DNA of 64,000 nucleotides. Source: J054 sp965221985 (GTDB taxonomy: Bacteria > Pseudomonadota > Gammaproteobacteria > Steroidobacterales > GCA-2729495). The stretch lies in NCBI GenBank assembly GCA_965221985.1, contig OZ244928.1:2108001-2172000 (forward strand), in the 5' to 3' direction. A program made the position numbers and the translations under genes. The notes beneath the pieces are model-generated. The model was not told the origin of the DNA. It saw only the letters and a list, made by a program, of their open reading frames with translations, and ran no database searches. Below are positions 18,653 through 28,352 of this stretch, in pieces. Position 1 is the stretch's first letter, and every line of letters starts with the position of its first letter.

Positions 18653-19378
18653 TTATTCCGCCGATCCGGCCATCAAGTCCGGTTCATCCAAAGCGGCGAT
18701 TAGGGTTTTTCGAGTCTCGCTGACTAGTGTATCGATGGCATCGCCATCGGCTCCCGCTGGCTCTATCGGCGGCGTTATACATACCCTGAGCTTGCCGGGC
18801 ACGGGCAGGAGTCGCTGCGCCGGCAGCATGTCGCGGCTGCCGAGGATAGCGACGGGCACCACGCTGGCGCCGCCGCGGGCCGCAATCAGAAAGGCCCCGG
18901 GGCGGAATTTCTGCAAGCCCCGCTGTACCTTGAATGTGCCTTCGGGAAAGAAGGCTAAGGACTTTTGCATTTTCGCTTGCCGCAAGATTCGCCGGGTGTC
19001 GCGTGCGCCCCCGCGGGCATCAAAGCGTTCCACGAATTCCGAACCCAGACGGCGTAGCAGGAAGTGGGCCAGGGGCACGCGGGTCATTTCCCGCTTGATG
19101 ACAAACCCGAATCGAGGCGGTAGGACCGCTGTCAGAATCATTCCGTCCAGGTAGCTTGCATGATTGGCGACGACGACGCAGGGCGCCGGCGGAATATTGT
19201 TGAGTCCTGTGGCGGTGGGCGCGGCGCCCCAAAGTCGCAGTATCAGCCGCGCGCTGCCCCGCGTTAGAGACCGACGTCGATCCTGGCCCGGTAGCACTGC
19301 AATCACCACCAGTGTCAAAAATGTGACGATTGCAAAGATCGCGGCCGCGTAAATTCCGTAGGCTATTCGCATAAGCAA
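18653..19378 (-). CDS. 1-acyl-sn-glycerol-3-phosphate acyltransferase family protein (PlsC-like)
   Basis: Enzymes of this family acylate lysophosphatidate at the membrane. The 241-residue protein begins with a membrane helix (about residues 5-30) and has the acyltransferase boxes NHASYLDGM (NHx4D) and FPEGTF, with VVPVAILGSRDML later. The family also includes lyso-ornithine-lipid and other acyltransferases, so the exact substrate is open. Confidence 0.85.
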   Translation of the reverse strand: MLMRIAYGIYAAAIFAIVTFLTLVVIAVLPGQDRRRSLTRGSARLILRLWGAAPTATGLNNIPPAPCVVVANHASYLDGMILTAVLPPRFGFVIKREMTRVPLAHFLLRRLGSEFVERFDARGGARDTRRILRQAKMQKSLAFFPEGTFKVQRGLQKFRPGAFLIAARGGASVVPVAILGSRDMLPAQRLLPVPGKLRVCITPPIEPAGADGDAIDTLVSETRKTLIAALDEPDLMAGSAE

Positions 19379-19648
19379 TGGCCAGATGGTTTATTCCGCG
19401 TCTGCATCGGCACGAAACCTTTATGTAATCCCTTGATATGTTTTGTGAAACCGATCACGGCCATGACTGACAAGCCTGAGCATACTGCGATTTAGGACGG
19501 GCCGCTGTAGTGGCGGGGATGATGCTGCACAACAGTATCGACCGGAAGCACAAGGACGTGCAGCGGCGATTATGTAGATTTTCGCCGCGTGCATGAAGCC
19601 AGTTCAATCCTGGTAAGACGGGATTGCTTGGGAGCTTTGAAGTCAGTA

Positions 19649-20587
19649 ATGTCAAAAGCAATTGCTAATCATGCCGCCGGCGAAGGTTCGGCGAAGCCGT
19701 CCCCCGAGGCCATCATCGACAAGTTTCTCGACGCGATTTGGATGGAGCGAGGTTTGTCTCAGAATACTCTGGGTGCCTACCGCGCTGACCTGGTTGCCTT
19801 GCAACGCTGGTTGGCTAATCGTGACGTCAGCCTCATCTATGCTACGCGTGCCGATTTGCTCGCGTTCATTGCTTGGCGAACCCAGGGCGGTGCCAAGCCG
19901 CGATCCACGGCCAGACAGCTATCCAGTTTTCGGCGCTTCTATCGCTACCTGTTGGGCGAAGGCGCTATTGGTGAAGATCCGACGCTCAAGATTGAGATGC
20001 CCAAAGTGGGCCGCTCCTTGCCGAGAACGCTCAGTGAGGGCGAAGTCGAATCGCTATTGAACGCGCCCGAGATCGGTGACCCCTTGGGTCATCGCGATCG
20101 AACGATGTTAGAGCTGCTCTATGCAACCGGTCTGAGAGTTTCTGAACTGATCAATCTCAAGCAAAGCGAGATCAATCTGAATCAGGGCGTGCTGCGCATT
20201 CGGGGTAAGGGCGATCGTGAGCGGCTAATCCCCATCGGCGAAGAGGCGCAGCGCTGGTTGCGCGATTTCCAAGCTGGGTCGCGAGCTGAAATTCTGCTTG
20301 AGCGGCAAACCGACTATCTATTTCCCACGCGCCGCGGCGATCGCATGACCCGGCAGGCTTTTTGGCACATCATCAAACGTTATGCAAAAAAGGCCGCCAT
20401 CAAGGGCAAGCTTTCGCCCCACACACTCCGGCATGCATTTGCCACGCACTTGCTGAATCACGGCGCTGACTTGCGAGTTGTCCAAATGCTGCTTGGGCAT
20501 AGCGACTTGTCGACCACGCAGATCTATACACACGTGGCACGCGAGCGCATGAAAGAACTGCATTCGCAGCATCACCCTCGGGGCTGA
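19649..20587 (+). CDS. xerD: Tyrosine recombinase XerD
   Basis: XerC/XerD resolve chromosome dimers at dif near division. The protein (312 residues from this start) has the N-terminal SAM-like core-binding domain and the catalytic set: Arg in ATGLRVSEL, Lys in GKGDRERLIP, HTLRHAFATHLL (HxxR), LGHSDLSTTQIYTHV (His and the nucleophile Tyr). XerD rather than XerC is indicated by the adjacent dsbC, a conserved pairing. An alternative upstream start at 19589 would add 20 residues with no homology in E. coli XerD; the ribosome site is weak either way. Confidence 0.92.
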   Translation: MSKAIANHAAGEGSAKPSPEAIIDKFLDAIWMERGLSQNTLGAYRADLVALQRWLANRDVSLIYATRADLLAFIAWRTQGGAKPRSTARQLSSFRRFYRYLLGEGAIGEDPTLKIEMPKVGRSLPRTLSEGEVESLLNAPEIGDPLGHRDRTMLELLYATGLRVSELINLKQSEINLNQGVLRIRGKGDRERLIPIGEEAQRWLRDFQAGSRAEILLERQTDYLFPTRRGDRMTRQAFWHIIKRYAKKAAIKGKLSPHTLRHAFATHLLNHGADLRVVQMLLGHSDLSTTQIYTHVARERMKELHSQHHPRG

Positions 20588-20678
20588 TCCTTCCCCGCTG
20601 CCGCGGTGGGGCCCGCATAGCTGCGTGCTAATATCAGCCGCGTTTTCTTGGTTGTCGAGTGAACCCGGGATAGTCCGC

Positions 20679-20693
20679 GGGGTCCAAGACCCC
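20679..20693. repeat. Small hairpin in the xerD-dsbC spacer
   Basis: GGGGTC-CAA-GACCCC is a perfect 6-bp stem with a 3-base loop, 29 bases before the dsbC start. The nearest T-run begins some 10 bases after it, too far for a standard terminator. It may attenuate or just structure the leader. Confidence 0.3.
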
Positions 20694-20721
20694 AGCCGCC
20701 GTCATTTTTGGGATGTATCAA

Positions 20722-21450
20722 ATGCGCATTGCTAGGTTACTCATCATGCTGCTGGCTCTTGCGATCCTGCCAGTTTTTGTCGCGTCGGCGCAGGTGCCCG
20801 ATGAGGTCGAAGCCGCCGTCCGCGCGAATCTTGCGAAGCGCTTTCCCTCCATTGACCTCGGTAGTCTGACTGCCACGCCGGTCGATGGGCTTTATGAGAT
20901 ACGGATTGGTGCGCAGGTGGCCTACATTAGTGCCGACGGCCGTTTTTTGGTACAGGGTGACATTTACGATGTTGAATCGGAAACTAACATCACCGAGGCA
21001 CGCCGCACCCAAGCGCGAGCTGCAGCCATCGACGCCTTGGGTGATTCCAGCATGATCATTTTCTCACCGGCCGCCGCGAAACACACTGTGACTGTATTCA
21101 CGGATATTGATTGTGGTTATTGCCGCAAGCTTCATCGGCAAATCGATGGCTACAATAAAGCGGGCATTCGGGTGCGGTATATGTTTTTTCCGCGTAGCGG
21201 TCCGAATACAGAAAGCTGGTCTAAAGCCGAACAGGTATGGTGCGCAAAAGATCGCAATGCCGCGCTAACAAAGGCCAAGGCCGGCCAATCCTTGGCTGCA
21301 AGTCGTTGCGCCAGCACGCCCGTGGCCCAGCATTACCAGTTGGGTCAAAGTTTCGGTATTCGTGGTACGCCAGCCATCGTGATGGACGATGGTGAATTGA
21401 TTCCCGGCTACATTCCGCCCGAGGAATTGCTGAGCTATCTGGAAGACTGA
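20722..21450 (+). CDS. dsbC: Periplasmic thiol:disulfide interchange protein DsbC
   Basis: DsbC isomerises wrong disulfides in secreted proteins. It has a signal peptide (MRIARLLIMLLALAIL, cut near ASA-QVPDE), an N-terminal dimerisation domain and a thioredoxin fold with the CGYC active site (DIDCGYCRKLH), a second Cys pair (WCAKDRN...ASRCAS) and the cis-Pro loop GTPAIVM. The ATG at 20722 places GGGA about 7 bases upstream; an ATG three codons earlier (20713) is also possible. It follows xerD by about 130 bases. Confidence 0.93.
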   Translation: MRIARLLIMLLALAILPVFVASAQVPDEVEAAVRANLAKRFPSIDLGSLTATPVDGLYEIRIGAQVAYISADGRFLVQGDIYDVESETNITEARRTQARAAAIDALGDSSMIIFSPAAAKHTVTVFTDIDCGYCRKLHRQIDGYNKAGIRVRYMFFPRSGPNTESWSKAEQVWCAKDRNAALTKAKAGQSLAASRCASTPVAQHYQLGQSFGIRGTPAIVMDDGELIPGYIPPEELLSYLED

Positions 21451-21469
21451 GTAAAACTGCGCTTGGAGT

Positions 21470-21793
21470 TTAGCGTTCTAGCAGGTCCAGTTTGCCGGGC
21501 TTGTCTTTCCAGTCATCGGCGTCGTCCGGTGGTGTGCCGGCCTCGGTAATCACCGGCCACTCTTGAGATAGTTCTTCGTTAAGCGCGAGGAACTGCTTTT
21601 GGTCCTCGGCGACTTCGTCTTCGGAAACGATGGCTTCGATGGGGCATTCGGGTTCGCAAAGTGTGCAGTCAATACACTCCTCCGGATCAATGACCAGCAT
21701 GTTCGGCCCTTCATGGAAGCAATCCACCGGACAGACTTCCACGCAGTCCATGTACTTGCATTTAATACAGTTTTCGGTAACGACGAAGGTCAT
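21470..21793 (-). CDS. fdxA: Seven-iron ferredoxin (FdxA type)
   Basis: A 107-residue soluble electron carrier with one [3Fe-4S] and one [4Fe-4S] cluster. The N-terminal CIKCKYMDCVEVCPVDCF and the second CIDCTLCEPECPIEAI give the Azotobacter FdI-type ligand arrangement, followed by the usual acidic C-terminal extension. It is a single gene, convergent with dsbC. It could feed the Rnf complex encoded at 4-9.5 kb, which is inference. Confidence 0.93.
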   Translation of the reverse strand: MTFVVTENCIKCKYMDCVEVCPVDCFHEGPNMLVIDPEECIDCTLCEPECPIEAIVSEDEVAEDQKQFLALNEELSQEWPVITEAGTPPDDADDWKDKPGKLDLLER

Positions 21794-21899
21794 GGGGTTC
21801 TCCGGTAGGCTGGTCCCACCGTGGCTGTGTTGAGGCGGGGTACTTTATTCAAAAATGCGGTGGAATCAAATACTTTCCAAGCATAACAATATCGCTGGA

Positions 21900-22439
21900 T
21901 CAGGAGCCTATCCGCTCTGCAGTGCACAGGTGTAGTTGTTGGCTGCCGGCCCGCTGGTTTTCGAAGTACCGTTCCAAGGCGACGCGCACACTGGGAAATG
22001 CCAAGTCATCCCAGGGTATGGCATCGGGCGAAAACAGCTTCGTTTCAAGGCTTTCTTCGCCGGGTGCGAAGTCTGCAACAGTCAATTTGCCCGTGAAAAA
22101 CACATGAACTTGGCCGGCATGCACAACATCGACAACAGCAAACAAGTGGCCTAGCTCGACGCGGGCCAGGGCCTCTTCCCAGGTTTCGCGTAAGGCGGCC
22201 TCCGGGAGGCTTTCCTGTAACTCCATGAATCCCGCTGGCACCGTCCAGTAGCCATGTCTGGGTTCGATGGCCCGACGACAAAGCAGTATTTTTCCGTTTA
22301 ATTCGGGTACGCAGCCGGCAACGATGATCGGATTGCGATAATGAATGAAACCGCAGGCGGTACACACGAAACGAGCGCGATTGTCTCCATCGGGCACGGT
22401 CGACTCGACGGGCTGCCCGCACTCGCTACAAAATCTCAT
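21900..22439 (-). CDS. Nudix hydrolase with N-terminal zinc ribbon
   Basis: A 179-residue protein. Residues 4-33 form a zinc ribbon with two CxxC pairs (CSECG, CTACG), and residues 40-130 a Nudix domain with a complete box, GFMELQESLPEAALRETWEE (Gx5Ex7RExxEE). The architecture resembles the small NudC-like family seen in many proteobacteria, thought to hydrolyse nucleoside diphosphate derivatives such as NAD(H) or ADP-ribose; the substrate is not decidable here. Confidence 0.9.
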   Translation of the reverse strand: MRFCSECGQPVESTVPDGDNRARFVCTACGFIHYRNPIIVAGCVPELNGKILLCRRAIEPRHGYWTVPAGFMELQESLPEAALRETWEEALARVELGHLFAVVDVVHAGQVHVFFTGKLTVADFAPGEESLETKLFSPDAIPWDDLAFPSVRVALERYFENQRAGSQQLHLCTAERIGS

Positions 22440-22817
22440 GGCGGCAGGTTAATGGATCGCCGCCGTGAGCGCGAGATGATCAGAACTTAATGACCCTGTG
22501 CCAGCATCGTCCCACGTCTGCCTTGTGTCCGCTGCCGCGTCAGATATCGACGCCGACCTCAGAAAGCCTGATTTCCGGTTTTCCATGGCCCGATAGTCGG
22601 TGCTGCCGCGCCGCCACGGACGAAATATCTTGGCCCAGTGTAAAGCTCGGCATTTATTTGCGGTGGCTTCTGGTATAGTCCGCCCGCCTGAGCGCACATC
22701 GGTCTGCGTTCGCTTGCCCGGCCAGCCTGGCCGAAGCCGACTTTAATAATGTCGATCTCGCCCCGACCGTACTGGTGCAGGAAGCGCCGGGCGGGCCGAT
22801 CGCGGAGCTTTACATCC
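22440..22817. other. 378-base region upstream of rhlE
   Basis: The Nudix gene and rhlE diverge from this spacer. The only signal I support is an extended -10 promoter (22671-22679), which would leave a leader of about 130 bases before rhlE. Long leaders are common for cold-responsive RNA helicase genes, but no known riboregulator is recognisable here. Confidence 0.4.
22671..22679 (+). promoter_or_regulatory. Putative extended -10 promoter for rhlE
   Basis: TGG followed directly by TATAGT matches the TGn-TATAAT extended -10 element (5 of 6 in the hexamer). There is no good -35, which such promoters do not need. Confidence 0.4.
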
Positions 22818-24056
22818 ATGTCATTTCAATCTCTCGGTTTGCGGACCGAGTTGCTGCGGGCTATTGAGGAACAGGGCTACGATAGCCCGACACCCGTTCA
22901 GCGCGCGGCTATTCCGGTCGTGCTTTCCGGCCGGGATCTCATGGCCGGTGCACAAACCGGTACGGGTAAAACCGCCGGTTTCGCCTTGCCCTTGCTGCAG
23001 GGCTTGGCGGATTCACGGCCCAGCGGCCGCCGCCGCGTCCGCGCCTTGATCCTAACGCCGACCCGCGAGTTAGCCGCCCAGGTTGCCGATAGTTTCAAAA
23101 CCTACGGCCAGTACTTGTCCGTAAAGGTAACCGTTGTTTTCGGTGGCGTGAGCATCAACCCGCAGATCGCGGCCTTGCGTCGCGGGGTAGACGTAATAGT
23201 CGCGACACCCGGCCGACTGTTGGATCATGCCCAGCAGGGTACGGTCAATTTATCCGCCGTCGAGTTCTTGGTCTTGGACGAGGCTGACCGAATGCTGGAC
23301 ATGGGCTTTCTGCGAGACATGCGCCGTATCTTCAAATTGTTGCCCGCCCGCCGCCAAAATTTGCTGTTTTCCGCCACCTTTGCGCATGACATTCGCCAAC
23401 TGGCTGGTCAATTGCTGGAGAATCCAGCACAAATCGACGTGGCACCGCGTAATGCCACGGCCGAGCGCGTGGATCAGCTGGTTTATCCCCTCGACAAGCA
23501 TCGCAAACGTGAGTTCTTGTCAGAGTTAATCGGCCGCAATAATTGGCGCCAGGTTTTGGTCTTTACCCGCACGAAGCACGGCGCGAACCGTCTAGCGAAG
23601 CAGTTGCAGGGTGACGGCTTAACGGCCGCTGCCATTCACGGCAACAAGAGTCAGGGCGCGCGAACACGGGCCCTTAAAGAATTCAAGGAAGGTGCTGTGC
23701 GCGTGCTGGTGGCCACCGACATCGCGGCGCGCGGCCTCGATATTGATCAACTGCCGCATGTAGTCAATTTTGAACTGCCCAACGTGCCTGAAGACTACGT
23801 CCATCGCATTGGCCGCACGGCGCGTGCGGGTCGTGCGGGTGCGGCTATTTCTTTAGTGTCCGCCGACGAGCGATCTTACTTGCGCGATATTGAGCGCTTG
23901 CTCAAGTGTGAAATTCCCCAGAAGTGGGTGCCGGGCTACGAGCCTCGCGAGCCTGTTGACATGGTCGAACCGGCGAAAAAGAAATCCCGTGGCCGCCCAG
24001 CACCTTGTCAGCGGCGCCGGTCAGGCCGTGGTCGCGGGCGTGGCCGGGCTGCTTAA
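22818..24056 (+). CDS. rhlE: DEAD-box ATP-dependent RNA helicase RhlE
   Basis: RhlE remodels RNA in ribosome assembly and decay. From this ATG (GGAG 10 bases upstream) the 412-residue protein begins MSFQSLGL, like E. coli RhlE, and contains the Q motif, AQTGTGKT (motif I), PTRELAAQ, LDEADRMLDMGF (II), FSATFA (III), ATDIAARGLD and HRIGRTARAGR (VI). The C-terminus is a short basic Arg/Gly-rich tail. A longer frame back to 22749 has no homology and no ribosome site. Confidence 0.95.
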   Translation: MSFQSLGLRTELLRAIEEQGYDSPTPVQRAAIPVVLSGRDLMAGAQTGTGKTAGFALPLLQGLADSRPSGRRRVRALILTPTRELAAQVADSFKTYGQYLSVKVTVVFGGVSINPQIAALRRGVDVIVATPGRLLDHAQQGTVNLSAVEFLVLDEADRMLDMGFLRDMRRIFKLLPARRQNLLFSATFAHDIRQLAGQLLENPAQIDVAPRNATAERVDQLVYPLDKHRKREFLSELIGRNNWRQVLVFTRTKHGANRLAKQLQGDGLTAAAIHGNKSQGARTRALKEFKEGAVRVLVATDIAARGLDIDQLPHVVNFELPNVPEDYVHRIGRTARAGRAGAAISLVSADERSYLRDIERLLKCEIPQKWVPGYEPREPVDMVEPAKKKSRGRPAPCQRRRSGRGRGRGRAA

Positions 24057-24140
24057 GGCTTCGAGCAGAGCCGGGTTTTTATCTAGAATAAATATTAAAA
24101 TTATATCTTAACTATTTGTTTTTAAAGTATATAGAAATAT

Positions 24141-25964
24141 ATGACCACCGCAAAGCAACTTCGCAATATTGCCATCATCGCGCATGTTGATCATGGTAAG
24201 ACCACACTGGTTGACCAGCTATTGCGGCAGTCCGGTACCTTGGATGCGCGCGCGGCAATGCCTGATCGAGTCATGGACTCCAACGATCTAGAACGCGAGC
24301 GGGGCATCACCATCTTGTCCAAGAACACCGCGATTACATGGGGTGATTGGCGTATCAACATTGTGGACACGCCCGGCCATGCTGACTTCGGCGGCGAGGT
24401 GGAGCGCGTCTTGTCCATGGTAGATGGCGTATTGCTATTGGTTGACGCCGTGGATGGTCCCATGCCGCAAACGCGCTTTGTCACCCAGAAGGCATTCGCG
24501 CGCGGCCTTACGCCCTTGGTGGTCATCAACAAGATTGATCGCGACGGTGCGCGGGCACACTGGGTATTGGATCAAACCTTCGATCTGTTTGATCGTTTGG
24601 GTGCCAGTGACGCGCAGCTGGATTTTCCCGTGATTTACGCCTCCGCCTTGGGCGGCTACGCGAGCACCGAAGCCGATGCGCGGGGCGGTGACATGACGGC
24701 CTTGTTTGAAGCCATTGTTGAATTCGTGCCGCCACCCGCCGTGGACCGCGAGGGTGGTTTGCAGCTGCAGGTGTCCAGTCTCGACTACGACAGGTATGTG
24801 GGTGTCATCGGTGTGGGTCGAGTGACTCGCGGAACCGCCAGGGCCAATTCGCCCGTGAGCATAGTTGGGGCCGAGGGCAAAGTTCGCCAAGGGCGTTTAA
24901 TGGAACTGTATAGCTTCCACGGCCTGCAACGTCTAAAAACCGAGGAGGCTTGTGCTGGCGACATCGTGGCTTTTTCCGGCATTGAAGATTTGGATATCTC
25001 AGATACGCTATGTGACCGCGAACAGGTCGAAGGTTTGCCGCCACTCAGTGTCGATGAACCGACCATTAGCATGACCTTCCAGGTGAATAAGTCGCCGTTT
25101 TCCGGGCGCGAAGGCAAGTTTCTCACCAGCCGCCAGATTGGCGAACGTCTGGAGCGGGAGCGTCAGCACAATGTGGCGCTGCGCGTAGAGGCGACGGAAG
25201 ATCCCGATAAGTTCCGTGTTTCCGGGCGCGGTGAATTGCATTTGTCGGTGCTGATAGAAACCATGCGCCGCGAAGGCTACGAGTTAGCCGTGTCGCGGCC
25301 GGAGGTTATCGAGCAGGAAATCGATGGCCAGCTTTGCGAACCCTGGGAGCAGCTCACGGTGGATTTCGAAGAAGCTTACCAGGGCGGCGTGATGGAGAAA
25401 CTCGCCCAACGCAAGGGCCAATTATTGAACATGCAGGCGGATGGCAAAGGCCGAATGCGCTTGGATTACAGAATTCCCGCCCGTGGCCTCATTGGTTTTC
25501 GCACCGAGTATCTAACAAGCACCGCCGGCACGGGTCTGCTGTATCACGTATTTGATGGCTACGACCGGCGCGTACCGGGTGCCATTGCGCAACGAAGCAA
25601 TGGCGTCATGGTTTCCATGGTGGCGGGCAAGGCTTTGGCGTACTCATTATTTAATCTGCAAGAGCGTGGCCGCTTGTTCATCGGTCACGGCGACGAAGTT
25701 TACGAAGGCATGGTGCTTGGCATTCACAGCCGCGGTAACGATCTGGTGGTAAATCCCACCAAAGCCAAACAGCTGACGAACGTCCGCGCGGCCGGTACCG
25801 ATGAGAATTTGCTGCTGACACCGCCCATTCGCTACAGCCTGGAACAGTCCTTGGAGTTTATCGATGACGATGAACTGGTCGAAGTGACGCCCCACAGCAG
25901 CCGTATTCGTAAGAAGTTGCTTAGTGAAATCGACCGCAAGCGCGCGTCACGGCAAAGCGCCTAA
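24141..25964 (+). CDS. typA: Ribosome-associated GTPase TypA/BipA
   Basis: BipA is an EF-G-like GTPase that aids 50S assembly and stress adaptation. The 607-residue protein shows AHVDHGKTTL (G1), RGITI (G2), DTPGHADF (G3), NKIDR (G4), then EF-G-like domains III/V and the BipA-specific C-terminal domain (RGLIGFRTEYLT, GHGDEVYEGM). The 84 bases upstream are strikingly A/T-rich, probably a promoter and unstructured leader. Confidence 0.96.
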   Translation: MTTAKQLRNIAIIAHVDHGKTTLVDQLLRQSGTLDARAAMPDRVMDSNDLERERGITILSKNTAITWGDWRINIVDTPGHADFGGEVERVLSMVDGVLLLVDAVDGPMPQTRFVTQKAFARGLTPLVVINKIDRDGARAHWVLDQTFDLFDRLGASDAQLDFPVIYASALGGYASTEADARGGDMTALFEAIVEFVPPPAVDREGGLQLQVSSLDYDRYVGVIGVGRVTRGTARANSPVSIVGAEGKVRQGRLMELYSFHGLQRLKTEEACAGDIVAFSGIEDLDISDTLCDREQVEGLPPLSVDEPTISMTFQVNKSPFSGREGKFLTSRQIGERLERERQHNVALRVEATEDPDKFRVSGRGELHLSVLIETMRREGYELAVSRPEVIEQEIDGQLCEPWEQLTVDFEEAYQGGVMEKLAQRKGQLLNMQADGKGRMRLDYRIPARGLIGFRTEYLTSTAGTGLLYHVFDGYDRRVPGAIAQRSNGVMVSMVAGKALAYSLFNLQERGRLFIGHGDEVYEGMVLGIHSRGNDLVVNPTKAKQLTNVRAAGTDENLLLTPPIRYSLEQSLEFIDDDELVEVTPHSSRIRKKLLSEIDRKRASRQSA

Positions 25965-25974
25965 GGGTCTTGTT

Positions 25975-27605
25975 GTGTCTGGCCCGGAATCTCGTAGCGC
26001 CACCGCTGACTCAAGCCTCGCGCAGGAAGTTGCACAACGCCGTAGCTTCGCGATCATCTCGCATCCCGACGCCGGTAAGACCACGCTGACCGAAAAGCTA
26101 TTGCTCTATGGAGGGGCTATCCAACTCGCCGGGGCGGTCAAGGCTCGCCGGGCGACGCGCCATGCCACCTCGGATTGGATGGCGGTGGAGCAACAGCGCG
26201 GCATATCCGTGACCAGCTCGGTGATGCAATTTGAATACCTCGGCCACACCATCAATTTGCTGGATACCCCCGGCCATGAAGATTTTTCGGAAGATACCTA
26301 CCGCGTGCTAACAGCCGTGGATGCGGCCGTGATGGTGATCGATGCGGCTAAGGGCGTGGAGGCGCAAACGATCAAATTGCTGGAAGTCTGCCGATTGCGC
26401 AACACGCCCATTATCACCTTCGTCAACAAGTTTGACCGCGAGGTGCGCGGACCTTTGGATGTCTTGGAGGAAATAGAGGCCACACTGAAAATTGATTGCG
26501 CACCGGTGACCTGGCCCATTGGCATGGGCAAGACTTTTCGCGGTGTTTTTCATCTACTTCAAGACAAACTGCTGCGCTTTACCGCGGGCCAAGATCGAGC
26601 CGCGCATGACGGCGAGCTGATCGAGGGCTTGCATAACGAACGCCTGAATGAACTCTTTCCGCTGGAAATTGAAACTTTGCGCGAAGAGGTGGAGTTGGTG
26701 CGCGGCGCGAGTGCGCCCTTTGACCTTGAGTTGTTTCTAGCCGGTATGCAGACGCCGGTTTTTTTCGGCAGCGGCATCAATAACTTTGGCGTGCAAGAAA
26801 TTCTTGGCGCACTCCTGGATTGGGCGCCTTCACCCCAGCCTCGCGATGGCGGTTTGCGCATGGTGGATCCTACCGAGGAAGCGTTCTCTGGTTTCGTGTT
26901 CAAGATTCAAGCGAACATGGATCCCAAGCATCGAGACCGGGTGGCTTTCTTGCGGGTTTGTTCAGGCCGCTATGCCCCTGGCATGAAAGCGCAACATCAA
27001 AGGCTGGGTCGAGAAATTCGAATCGGTAATGCAATTACCTTCATGGCCAATGAGCGCGTGAAAAGCCAAGCGGCCGTGGGAGGCGATATTTTGGGCATCC
27101 ACAATCACGGCCAGCTGCAGATCGGCGACAGCCTGACTGACGGGGAGGCCTTGGTCTTTAAGGGCATTCCCTATTTTGCGCCGGAGCTATTCGTCGCCGC
27201 GCGGCCCAAGATCCCTTCAAGGCGAAGCAATTGCAAAAAGGCTTACAAGAACTCGGCGAGGAGGGCGCCATCCAGGTCATCACCATGGAAACGGGCCGTC
27301 TGTTGCTGGGCGCGGTGGGCCGGCTCCAATTCGAAATCGTCGCGCATCGGTTAAAAGGCGAATACAAGGTTGATGCTGTCTACGATTCTGTCGAAATCCA
27401 TACGGCCCGCTGGCTGATTTATCCTAACGATGCCGCGCGCAAAAAATTTCTCGATCAAGAAGGCGCATCCTTGGGCCGCGACGTGGACAAGAACCCAGTG
27501 TTTCTAGCGAGAAACAAGCCCCATCTTGATCTCACTTTAGAACGCTGGCCCGATATCGAATTTCGCGCCACGCGCGAACATGGGCAGGTAGTGCAGCAGG
27601 GTTAG
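25975..27605 (+). pseudogene. prfC: Peptide chain release factor 3, split by a one-base frameshift
   Basis: RF3 recycles RF1/RF2 from terminated ribosomes. The first frame runs GTG 25975 to about 27209 and encodes GTPase domains with SHPDAGKTTLTEK, QQRGISVTSS, DTPGHEDFSEDTYR and NKFDRE. Homology then continues in the -1 frame from GAT at 27210 (DPFKAKQLQKGL, as in E. coli RLKDPLKQKQLLKGL) to the stop at 27603-27605. The first frame runs on to 27354 with non-homologous residues. One missing base near 27207-27210 explains everything; a sequencing error is equally possible. The GTG start is favoured by AAGGG 7 bases upstream, overlapping the typA stop. An upstream GTG at 25924 lies inside typA. 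Confidence 0.88.
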
Positions 27606-27651
27606 GACAGCGGCCTTTAGCCAGTATTAGCTAGACTGTCTGCTCTTTATA

Positions 27652-27738
27652 TGGTGCCGGGAGTCGGACTCGAACCGACACGGGTTTTACCCCACCGGAT
27701 TTTGAGTCCGGCGCGTCTACCAATTTCGCCATCCCGGC
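27652..27738 (-). tRNA. tRNA-Leu (anticodon CAA)
   Basis: On the minus strand an 87-base cloverleaf with acceptor stem GCCGGGA/TCCCGGC, D-arm with GGTAGAC, anticodon stem CCGGA/TCCGG around loop CTCAAAA (anticodon CAA), a long class II variable arm, T-loop TTCGAGT and an encoded CCA end. It reads UUG codons. Confidence 0.97.
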
Positions 27739-27830
27739 AGGTCCAGCGTCTCGCGGGGCGCTACTCTAGCAAAAGTTTGATTGGCGAGTCACAGACGCTT
27801 AATCTTCCCTCGCCTTATAGGAGGATGCCA

Positions 27831-28313
27831 GTGAGTGCTGATAGAAGCGTGAGTAAAGAAGTGGCCATTGCCTATTCCTTGGTTTGGCGATGGTTGCTGA
27901 TGTCGGTACACCGTTATGGCAGTTTACCCACCGGCGAGCTGTTGACGGTTTTGACCATTGTCGTGCTGGATCGCGCGAACTATCATCCCACCGTGACAGA
28001 TCTGTCTGAAGTCACGCAGCTACCCAAGTCGAGCATCTCTCGCTACATTTCTGATCAAATGGCGAAGGGTTTTCTGGAGGAATATATTGATCCTACGGAT
28101 CGACGCCGACGCCGCCTGCGCCCGACTGAAGTAGCTCGTGCGGAGTTGCGTGAACACTGGAATGACAAGGTTGAAGCCGCCTATGGCAATATCTTGCAAG
28201 AAGGAGGTGACCCGACTATCCGCGAGGATGCGACGGTGGCTGAGGTTCTCGACTATCTAAAGTCAAGCTTTGAGCCCGATTCCGCGGGCAGGGCTGGAAT
28301 CTTAACTGGCTAA
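27831..28313 (+). CDS. MarR-type winged-helix transcriptional regulator
   Basis: A 160-residue protein whose centre (LTVLTIVVLDRANYHPTV, LPKSSISRYISDQMAKGFLE, DPTDRRRRRLRPT) follows the MarR pattern of helix-turn-helix plus basic wing. The GTG at 27831 is chosen because AGGAGG (27819-27824) lies exactly 6 bases upstream; the ATG at 27825 abuts that site, and the open frame further back is antisense tRNA-Leu. It precedes the ECF sigma gene by 39 bases and may be cotranscribed with it. Ligand and targets are unknown. Confidence 0.85.
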   Translation: MSADRSVSKEVAIAYSLVWRWLLMSVHRYGSLPTGELLTVLTIVVLDRANYHPTVTDLSEVTQLPKSSISRYISDQMAKGFLEEYIDPTDRRRRRLRPTEVARAELREHWNDKVEAAYGNILQEGGDPTIREDATVAEVLDYLKSSFEPDSAGRAGILTG

Positions 28314-28352
28314 ACGCGCAACTTTTTCGCCGCCTGCGGCATCAAAAGCTAG

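Noticed and set aside
24030..24080. Intrinsic terminator after rhlE
   Set aside because: Possible stem pieces (CTGCT/AGCAG) are short and separated by bulges from the GGGTTTTT run; not convincing.
27200..27240. Programmed -1 frameshifting in prfC
   Set aside because: No X-XXY-YYZ slippery heptamer nor stimulatory structure near the shift point; RF3 is not a known case (RF2 is).
27651..27824. N-terminal 58 codons of the frame that ends with the MarR protein (MVPGVGLEPTRVL...)
   Set aside because: It is the antisense of tRNA-Leu; the VGLEPTR pattern is a well-known artefact of translating tRNA genes. The real start with AGGAGG is at 27831.
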